NCBI GenBank assembly: GCA_038247995.1
Contig: JBBRUG010000086.1
Location: forward strand, 1-18,771
DNA: 18,771 bases
DNA from: JBBRUG01 sp038247995
Lineage (GTDB): Bacteria > Chloroflexota > Chloroflexia > Chloroflexales > Chloroflexaceae
Reading direction: 5' to 3'
Program-made: the position numbers and the translations under genes
Shown: one piece after another, positions 13,468-18,771 of the stretch
Layout: every line of letters begins with the position of its first letter
Numbering within the stretch: the first letter of the stretch is position 1
Notes under the pieces: model-generated
Databases searched by the model: none
Told to the model about the DNA's origin: nothing
What the model saw: the letters and a program-made list of their open reading frames with translations, nothing else

Positions 13468-14679
13468 ATGACTATACCCGAACTTACCGCTGATTCCGCA
13501 TTACGTTCGCGCCTCGCCCAGGGCCACCCGTGGATTTACCGTAACCATCTGAGCGGTGGCGCAAAACTCCGCTCGGGCCAATGGGTGCGGGTGCGTTGCG
13601 GCGGCCTCAGCGTGTACGGCCTCTACGACGCCCAGAGCGCAATCGCGGTGCGCGTGTATAGCCGTAATGCGCCGCCTGATGCGGAATGGATTGCCGAGCG
13701 GGTCTGGGAGGCATGGGAGGGTCGTGCGGCGATCCGCGATGACCTCACCCCCACAACGGCCTACCGCTGGATCTATGGCGAAGGCGACGGCCTGCCGGGC
13801 CTAGTTGTCGATCGGTATGGTGATTATGCGGCCATCCAGACCTATGCCGAGAGTGTGCGCAGCCTGGTGCCGCTCGTCGCCGCAGCCCTGCGTAGTTGCG
13901 ATCCGGAGCTGCGTGGCGTAGTGATGCGGCAAAACGCACACCAGGTCGGCGCCGAAGAAGACGAAGGCGCACTAGCTTCACCGGCTGAACTTCAGGTACT
14001 CTGGGGTGAGGCGCCGCCGGGAAATCTGGTGGTGCAGGAGCACGGGTTGTACTTTCAGGCCGATCTTGGGCGCGGGCAGAAGACTGGCCTGTTCCTCGAC
14101 CAGCGCGAGAATCGGCATACAGTGGAAGGGTTAGCCGCCGGGCGCAGTGTGCTGAACTGCTTTGCCTATACGGGTGGGTTCTCGTTGTATGCCCTACGCG
14201 GCGGGGCTGCCGAGGTGATCAGTAACGATATTGGGCGTGGGTTAGCTGAAGCCGCAGCAGCGAATATTGCGCTCAATCAGCTCGATGGCGCCCGGCATCG
14301 CTTCGTTACCGATGACTCTTTCGCCTTGCTCGATGGGTACGCCAAGGCTAGGCGCAGCTTCCAACTCCTCATTCTCGATCCGCCGAGTTTCGCGAAACAA
14401 AAGAGCAGCCTGCACGGCGCCATCCGCGCCTATACCCGCCTGAACGCCCTTGGGATGCGTTGTATCGAGCCGGGCGGATTCCTGGCGACCGCCAGTTGCA
14501 CCAGCCAGGTTAGCCCGGAGATGTTCCGTAACCTGCTCGGTGACGCCGCCCAGCAAGCGGGTGTGCGCGTCCAAATCGTTCACGAAGCGGGGCAACCAGC
14601 CGATCACCCGGTGCCGGCGGGCTTTCCCGAAGGGCGCTACCTGAAGTTTGTGGTGGCGCGGGTGCTGCCATTGGCCTAG
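13468..14679 (+). CDS. Class I SAM-dependent rRNA methyltransferase (RlmI-like, 23S rRNA m5C)
   Basis: A 403-residue cytosine-C5 rRNA methyltransferase of the RlmI group (E. coli RlmI modifies 23S C1962). Seen: an N-terminal PUA domain (LAQGHPWIYRNHL, about 16-70), the EEHE-like middle with GEGDGLPGLVVDRYGDY (104-120), then the SAM domain with TGLFLDQRENR (206-216), motif I VLNCFAYTGGFSLYA (228-242), motif IV LDPPSFAK (303-310) and the ASCTSQVS motif whose C344 is the likely catalytic cysteine. Length is typical. No Shine-Dalgarno precedes the ATG; a TACAAT box ends 7 nt before it. It separates the glg pair from the GT4 gene and is bounded by a terminator and repeats. Exact target site is inferred from family. 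Confidence 0.92.
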   Translation: MTIPELTADSALRSRLAQGHPWIYRNHLSGGAKLRSGQWVRVRCGGLSVYGLYDAQSAIAVRVYSRNAPPDAEWIAERVWEAWEGRAAIRDDLTPTTAYRWIYGEGDGLPGLVVDRYGDYAAIQTYAESVRSLVPLVAAALRSCDPELRGVVMRQNAHQVGAEEDEGALASPAELQVLWGEAPPGNLVVQEHGLYFQADLGRGQKTGLFLDQRENRHTVEGLAAGRSVLNCFAYTGGFSLYALRGGAAEVISNDIGRGLAEAAAANIALNQLDGARHRFVTDDSFALLDGYAKARRSFQLLILDPPSFAKQKSSLHGAIRAYTRLNALGMRCIEPGGFLATASCTSQVSPEMFRNLLGDAAQQAGVRVQIVHEAGQPADHPVPAGFPEGRYLKFVVARVLPLA

Positions 14680-14691
14680 CGCACTGAGCAA

Positions 14692-14757
14692 GCTGAGGGC
14701 TGAGGGCTGAGGGCTGAGGGCTGAAGTTTACTCAAGGGATTGCGGATTGCGGATTCG
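14692..14757. repeat. Two heptanucleotide tandem arrays (GCTGAGG; GGATTGC)
   Basis: GCTGAGG occurs four times exactly (14692-14719) then once as GCTGAAG (14720-14726). After 10 nt, GGATTGC occurs twice (14737-14750) then as GGATTCG (14751-14757). Both have a 7-nt period and lie just after the methyltransferase stop. No coding potential. Confidence 0.85.
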
Positions 14758-14765
14758 GGCGACTA

Positions 14766-14825
14766 GTACGCTAAAGCGTACGTCCGCCTATGGCGGACGC
14801 CGCACTGTGGCGGGCGCAAGCCCGC
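14766..14825. repeat. Cluster of three perfect small hairpins
   Basis: Three back-to-back inverted repeats: GTACGCT/AGCGTAC with AA loop (14766-14781), GTCCGCC/GGCGGAC with TAT loop (14782-14798), and GCGGGC/GCCCGC with a GCAA tetraloop (14810-14825). The compact palindromic cluster looks like a dispersed REP/MITE-like unit rather than a terminator; no T run follows any stem. Confidence 0.7.
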
Positions 14826-14900
14826 GTAGAACCCCTGGCGAACTTCCGCCGAGTTGGACTAGGTGCACAACACGCAACACGCACTGCTGCGCGCCAGATT

Positions 14901-14909
14901 TGGTATAAT
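14901..14909 (+). promoter_or_regulatory. Extended -10 promoter for the GT4 gene
   Basis: TGG directly precedes a perfect TATAAT (14904-14909). The box ends 8 nt before ATG 14918, so the start point would fall at or 1 nt before the ATG, and no Shine-Dalgarno is present: a leaderless arrangement. No good -35 is seen, as expected for an extended -10. Confidence 0.6.
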
Positions 14910-14917
14910 CCCTCGTT

Positions 14918-16165
14918 ATGCACATCCTCCATCTGGCATGGGAGTTTCCGCCGCACCTCGTAGGCGGAATGGGGCGCCACGTTGCCGAACTGGCGCCTGC
15001 TCTGGCGCGTACAGGTCTGCGCATTACCGTCATCGCCCCACTCTTGCGCGGCGGCGCGTTGCTCGAAGAGCCATGGCCCGGAGTGCGCGTGTGCCGGGTG
15101 CCCACCCCGCGCATGGAAGAGTACGATTTCCCGACGTTCGTTGCGCATACCAATGCGGCCTGCGAGCACGCTGCCCATAGCCTGTTTGCACAGAGCGGGC
15201 GACCTGACCTCATCCACACCCACGATTGGCTGGGCAGTGCCATGGGCGCGGCGCTCAAATATCACTGGCGTGTGCCGTTGCTGACCACGATTCATGCCAC
15301 AGAACGCGGACGCGGACGCGGTAGCCTCAATGGCCATATCTCCCAGCACATCAATGAGTTGGAATGGCGCCTGACATACGAAGCATGGCGCGTGATCGTC
15401 TGTTCACACTTTATGGCCCAGCAGATCTGCGATTACTTCGACACTCCCGCCGACAAAGTCGATGTCATTCCGAACGGCGTACGTGTGCTCCCCGATCCGT
15501 TTAGCAGCGTATTTGAGCGTCAGCGCTTTCGGCGGCGCTTCGTGACGGATCATGAGCAACTTGTCTTCTACGTTGGGCGGATTGTCTATGAAAAGGGCTT
15601 GCAGGTACTGCTCGACGCATGGCCGCATGTGGAGGCTTCAAGCAGAGCGCGGCTGGTGATCGCCGGTGATGGACCGTATCTGGATGCGCTGAAGGCGCAG
15701 GCGCTGGGGCTTGGTATTGATGGGCGGATCTACTTCACCGGCTTCATCAGCGACGCCGACCGCGAACGGCTCTACCACGCCGCCGATGTGGCTGTCTTCC
15801 CCTCGCTCTACGAGCCATTTGGGATTGTGGCGCTGGAAGCATTTGCCGCAAACTGCCCGGTTGTGGCTGCCGCTGCGGGCGGGCTTGCCGAAGTTGTCGA
15901 GGCTGGACGCACCGGCTTACTCGCCCCCATCGGCAATGCCTGGGCGCTTAGTGAAGCCCTCCTGGCGGCCCTCAACGCCCCCCACGAAGCGCGCGTTCGT
16001 GCCGCCCGCGCCTACGAACAGGTGCAGAGCCATTACACCTGGGATCGCATCGCAAGCGCGACACATGCCGTCTACCAACGTGTCTATGAGGCATGGTCGG
16101 CGGGCACCTGGGGCCGCGAGATGATGCGGTTGCCGCAACCCGAGCGCACTGAGCAACCCCACTGA
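14918..16165 (+). CDS. GT4 family glycosyltransferase, glycogen-synthase-like
   Basis: A 415-residue retaining glycosyltransferase with the GT-B fold, GT4 family. Seen: N-terminal acceptor domain with LAWEFPPHLVGGMGRHVAEL (7-26), LIHTHDWLGSAMGAAL (98-112), TTIHATERGRG (123-133); C-terminal donor domain with YVGRIVYEKGLQVLLDA (R221 and K226 for the diphosphate), VIAGDGPYLD, and the EX7E motif YEPFGIVALEAFA (E299, E307). The HDWLG/TIHATERGR pattern resembles archaeal/bacterial GT4-type glycogen or maltose-1-phosphate synthases, and the nearby glg genes support an ADP-glucose role; other sugar donors cannot be excluded. The last eight residues (PERTEQPH) and the stop are made of a CACTGAGC repeat, so the tail may be recent. 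Confidence 0.85.
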   Translation: MHILHLAWEFPPHLVGGMGRHVAELAPALARTGLRITVIAPLLRGGALLEEPWPGVRVCRVPTPRMEEYDFPTFVAHTNAACEHAAHSLFAQSGRPDLIHTHDWLGSAMGAALKYHWRVPLLTTIHATERGRGRGSLNGHISQHINELEWRLTYEAWRVIVCSHFMAQQICDYFDTPADKVDVIPNGVRVLPDPFSSVFERQRFRRRFVTDHEQLVFYVGRIVYEKGLQVLLDAWPHVEASSRARLVIAGDGPYLDALKAQALGLGIDGRIYFTGFISDADRERLYHAADVAVFPSLYEPFGIVALEAFAANCPVVAAAAGGLAEVVEAGRTGLLAPIGNAWALSEALLAALNAPHEARVRAARAYEQVQSHYTWDRIASATHAVYQRVYEAWSAGTWGREMMRLPQPERTEQPH

Positions 16166-16209
16166 GCCCGCTGAGCGCCTGAACCGGGTGGCGCGCTACG
16201 CTCGCGCCA
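16144..16209. repeat. CACTGAGC repeats and a GC-rich hairpin at the GT4 3' end
   Basis: CACTGAGC occurs at 16147-16154 and 16160-16167, with CGCTGAGC at 16169-16176; the 13-mer GCGCACTGAGCAA at 16144-16156 is repeated exactly at 14679-14691. Just downstream TGGCGCG pairs with CGCGCCA (16189-16209, 7-nt loop) without a T run. Confidence 0.6.
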
Positions 16210-16328
16210 GCATAACGCAGGTGCAAGGCCGCAACCCCATTCCCGGCACTCATTCAGCGCTCGTAATACCCGGCTTGCACAATAAAGGCTGGCGCATTTT
16301 ATGAACCGTTACCACATCCAACCCACGC

Positions 16329-17661
16329 ATGAACACTTCTCTGATGTTGCAACAGGCGATTGCTGCGGCACGCGCAGGCCGACGAACTGAAGCACGGGCA
16401 ACCCTCCTCCAGATTCTGACTCACGATGATCAAAACGAAACCGCCTGGTTATGGCTGTCGGGCATGGTCGATGACCCAATTGATCAACGCGAGTGCCTTG
16501 AGCAGGTGCTGGCGCTGAACCCAGCCAATGCAAAAGCGCTGCGGGGCATGGCCTGGCTCGATGATCAGCATCCCCAACCGCAGGCTGAAGCGCCTGGCGC
16601 ACTTGCGGCGGCCCCCGTAACGACAACGGGTGAGCCGAATGCAACTGCCGCTGCCGCACAAACCACTACATCTTGGACGCAACCGGATCAACCGATATTC
16701 ACCGAGCCGCTTGCGCCACTACCGGCGCAGCCCTCAAGCGCCGGTCGGCCAACGATTGCCTTGACCCTACCTGATGTACCCCCGGCAGATCCGCCTGCCG
16801 ATCCGGCTGAAGTAGCCGAACCACCGCCAAGCGAGCAATGCCCTTACTGCGGCGCAGAAGCGCCGGTCGAGCGCAACACCTGTCCGCACTGCCGCCGTAG
16901 CCTGGTGATGCGCGCTGCGGCCAATCCCAAACGCTCGCGGGCGACAACCATCCTTGCCACCCTATGGGGCCTCAGCACAGTGGGAACAGTACTGGGCAGC
17001 GTGTTTCTGGCTATCGGGGCCTACGGCATGTTCTTGATGCTGGGCCAAACCGATGGCGCGCTAAACAACTGGGTGGTGCCGACGATCGGCGGCTTGGTGT
17101 TTGCGGCCGTTCTGTTTACATGGATCGGTGGCATTTGGCCTCTGGCAGCGCCGCCAATGGGCCTATCTGGTCAATGTCGGTTCGGTAGCGTTGGGCTGGC
17201 TGGGCTTCTGTGGATTGACGGCAATGTCGGTGCTGCTAGGAAGCGCCGGTGCACTCGACGAGTTTACGGGCAGTTCAGTCGCATTTAGCGTGATGCGCAA
17301 TTTTGCCATCCTGTTTGGGTATACCGCCACGACTTTTGTAAGCCACAGCGATTTCTTCGGACCGATGGTGCGCGTACATACCTATGTGCCCAATCGCGAC
17401 GATAGCGGGCATTACAATGCGGGCCTTGAGTATCAGCGCCGCGGCATGTGGCATATGGCTGTGCTGGAATGGGAACGCGCCTTCGCTGCGGCACCCAACG
17501 ACATGATCTACCAACGCGCACTCGGCCTGGGTTATGCCCAACTGCGCCGCTTCGATGAGGCGCGGGCGATGCTGCAAACGGCTCTAGCACGCCATCCGCT
17601 CCAATCACAGTTTCAGGACGACCTGGCACTTATCGAACAGTTAGCGATGAGCGGACGCTAG
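16329..17661 (+). pseudogene. TPR/zinc-ribbon membrane protein split by a +1 frameshift
   Basis: Two overlapping frames (16329-17288 and 17101-17661) together encode one protein of about 443 residues. Frame 1: an N-terminal TPR-like helical region (1-75), a Pro/Ala/Thr linker (80-168), a zinc ribbon with C171, C174, C185, C188 (CPYCGAE...TCPHCRR), and two membrane helices up to GGIW (residue 270). Frame 2 continues with LWQRRQWAYLVNV, two more helices and a C-terminal TPR region (HYNAGLEYQRRGMWHMAVLE, YQRALGLGYAQLRRFDEARA). Removing one C from TGGCCTC (17136-17142) restores a continuous reading frame. It may be a sequencing error, a real mutation, or less likely programmed +1 frameshifting. 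No Shine-Dalgarno at 16329; 16344 is an alternative ATG. Function unknown. Confidence 0.8.
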
Positions 17662-17707
17662 GTCGCTGCATCTGGTATCAGCAAGCAGTGGTATAGTGGA
17701 TGCAGCG

Positions 17708-17751
17708 GCGGGCTTGGGTTGGCTGCGCCAACTCAAGCCCGCTCTTTGTTT
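17708..17751 (+). terminator. Strong intrinsic terminator after the TPR gene
   Basis: GCGGGCTTG (17708-17716) pairs with CAAGCCCGC (17734-17742), a G-T pair follows, then GTTGGC pairs with GCCAAC around a TGC loop: 16 bp in all. TCTTTGTTT follows. It lies 46 nt after the TPR stop and about 40 nt before aroC. A TGG-TATAGT extended -10 look-alike at 17689-17697 precedes it, so it could instead be a 5' stem on an aroC transcript. Confidence 0.75.
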
Positions 17752-17781
17752 CCGATTAACGAGCGCATAGCGACAACATTC

Positions 17782-18771
17782 ATGGCAGGCAATAGCATCG
17801 GACAGGTTTTTCGCCTCACGACGTGGGGCGAGTCACACGGGCCGGCAGTGGGGTGTACCGTCGATGGCTGCCCGGCCGGGTTGGAAGTTAGCGTCGCGGA
17901 TGTTCAGCGCGAACTCGATCGCCGGCGCGTCGGCCAGAGCAAAGTCAGTTCACAGCGCAAAGAACCCGATACGGTACAGATCCTGTCGGGCGTATTTGAA
18001 GGCCGCACCACCGGTACACCGATCAGTATGGTGGTCTTTAACACCGACGCCAAATCGAGCCATTACGCCAATATCAAAGATCTCTACCGGCCCGGACACG
18101 CCGATTACACCTGGGATGCTAAATACGGTTTTCGCGACTGGCGCGGTGGCGGGCGTTCGAGCGCGCGCGAGACAATCGGGCGCGTGGCGGGCGGGGCGAT
18201 CGCAAAACTGCTTTTGGCCCAGGTTGGCGTGCAGATTATCGCCTATACCCTTCAACTCGAAGAACTGCGCGCCGAAGTGATCGACGAGAGCGAAATCGAG
18301 CGCAATATTATGCGCTGCCCCGACCCCAAGGTTGCTGAGTTGATGATCGAACGGGTCGATCAGGCGCGGCGTTCGCTCGACTCGCTCGGCGGTCTCGTCG
18401 AGGTGCGTGCCCGCGGCGTGCCGCCCGGCCTCGGCGAGCCGGTATTCGACAAGCTCCAGGCCGAGATCGGCAAGGCAATGTTTTCGATCCCGGCGATCAA
18501 GGGGCTGGAGTTCGGCGAAGGCTTTGGGGTGGTCAATCTACGCGGCTCACAGAACAACGACCCCTTCATCCGTCGCGACGACGGCAGCATCGGCACAAGC
18601 GCCAACCGCCACGGCGGAATCTTGGGCGGCATCTCAACCGGCGAGGAGATTGTGCTGCGCCTGGCTGCAAAGCCGCCGGCGAGTATTGCGCAACCCCAGC
18701 AAACGGTTGACCGCAGCGGTGAACCGGCCACGATCGAAGTGCATGGTCGCCACGACCCGACGGTGCTGCCG
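17782..18771 (+). CDS. aroC: Chorismate synthase (5' part, runs off the window)
   Basis: Converts 5-enolpyruvylshikimate-3-phosphate to chorismate using reduced FMN, the last step of the shikimate pathway, in the cytoplasm. The 330 codons present begin MAGNSIGQVFRLTTWGESHG (family signature 1), then LDRRRVGQSKVSSQRKEPD, the GTTGTPI-like segment, RPGHADYTWDAKYGFRDWRG and GGGRSSARETIGRVAGGA (signature 2), LGGLVEVRARGVPPGLGEP and RHGGILGGISTGEEI. The frame is open to the last base; about 30-60 residues are missing, including the final signature. ATG 17782 matches the family start; no good Shine-Dalgarno is seen. It follows a terminator, so it probably has its own promoter. Confidence 0.97.
   Translation, partial: MAGNSIGQVFRLTTWGESHGPAVGCTVDGCPAGLEVSVADVQRELDRRRVGQSKVSSQRKEPDTVQILSGVFEGRTTGTPISMVVFNTDAKSSHYANIKDLYRPGHADYTWDAKYGFRDWRGGGRSSARETIGRVAGGAIAKLLLAQVGVQIIAYTLQLEELRAEVIDESEIERNIMRCPDPKVAELMIERVDQARRSLDSLGGLVEVRARGVPPGLGEPVFDKLQAEIGKAMFSIPAIKGLEFGEGFGVVNLRGSQNNDPFIRRDDGSIGTSANRHGGILGGISTGEEIVLRLAAKPPASIAQPQQTVDRSGEPATIEVHGRHDPTVLP

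Noticed and set aside
14766..14825. CRISPR-like or attachment-site interpretation of the hairpin cluster
   Set aside because: The three stems differ in sequence, there are no spacers of equal length, and no integrase or cas gene is nearby.

Overview
The window looks like chromosomal DNA from a GC-rich bacterium. Gene content and style point to the Chloroflexota (Chloroflexales-like): a tandem pair of ADP-glucose pyrophosphorylase paralogs, Thr/Pro-linkered secreted proteins, paired PhnP-like metallo-hydrolases, a zinc-ribbon/TPR membrane protein, and short tandem repeats between genes. This placement is inference from style, not from a marker gene. I see no rRNA, tRNA, CRISPR array, transposase or phage gene.

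Layout. 1-2.5 kb: a RimJ/RimL-type GNAT acetyltransferase and an AI-2E/PerM family permease on +, whose stop codon overlaps that of a convergent DinB-family protein. 2.6-6 kb: a DUF429 protein (-) divergent from a lipoprotein-sized membrane-anchored HELAH metallopeptidase (+), which is followed 6 nt later by pyroglutamyl-peptidase I; a luciferase-like (LLM) oxidoreductase converges on it. 6.1-7.9 kb: two overlapping metallo-beta-lactamase-fold paralogs, the second with an altered metal site. 7.9-10.6 kb (-): a unit transcribed leftward from a good sigma70-type promoter: a 36-codon membrane mini-ORF, a structured leader ending in an intrinsic terminator, an unknown 96-aa ORF overlapping rsgA, rsgA, an unknown 77-aa ORF, and a GNAT gene broken by one in-frame stop. 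10.8-13.4 kb (+): glgC and a second GlgC-like gene that has lost catalytic residues (GlgD-like). 13.4-16.2 kb: an RlmI-like rRNA methyltransferase, then a repeat-rich spacer, then a GT4 glycosyltransferase resembling glycogen synthases. 16.3-17.7 kb: a TPR/zinc-ribbon/membrane protein split by a +1 frameshift, followed by a strong terminator. 17.8 kb to the end: the first 330 codons of chorismate synthase (aroC).

How they fit together. glgC, the GlgD-like partner and the GT4 enzyme plausibly form a glycogen/alpha-glucan set: ADP-glucose made by a mixed catalytic/regulatory complex and used by the transferase. rsgA and its small neighbours form a ribosome-biogenesis-linked operon whose leader has the architecture of a transcription attenuator; this is the most novel signal here. 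Three + strand genes (metallo-hydrolase 1, RlmI-like, GT4) have a -10-like box 7-8 nt before the ATG and no Shine-Dalgarno, which fits leaderless mRNAs, while most other genes have clear Shine-Dalgarno sites.
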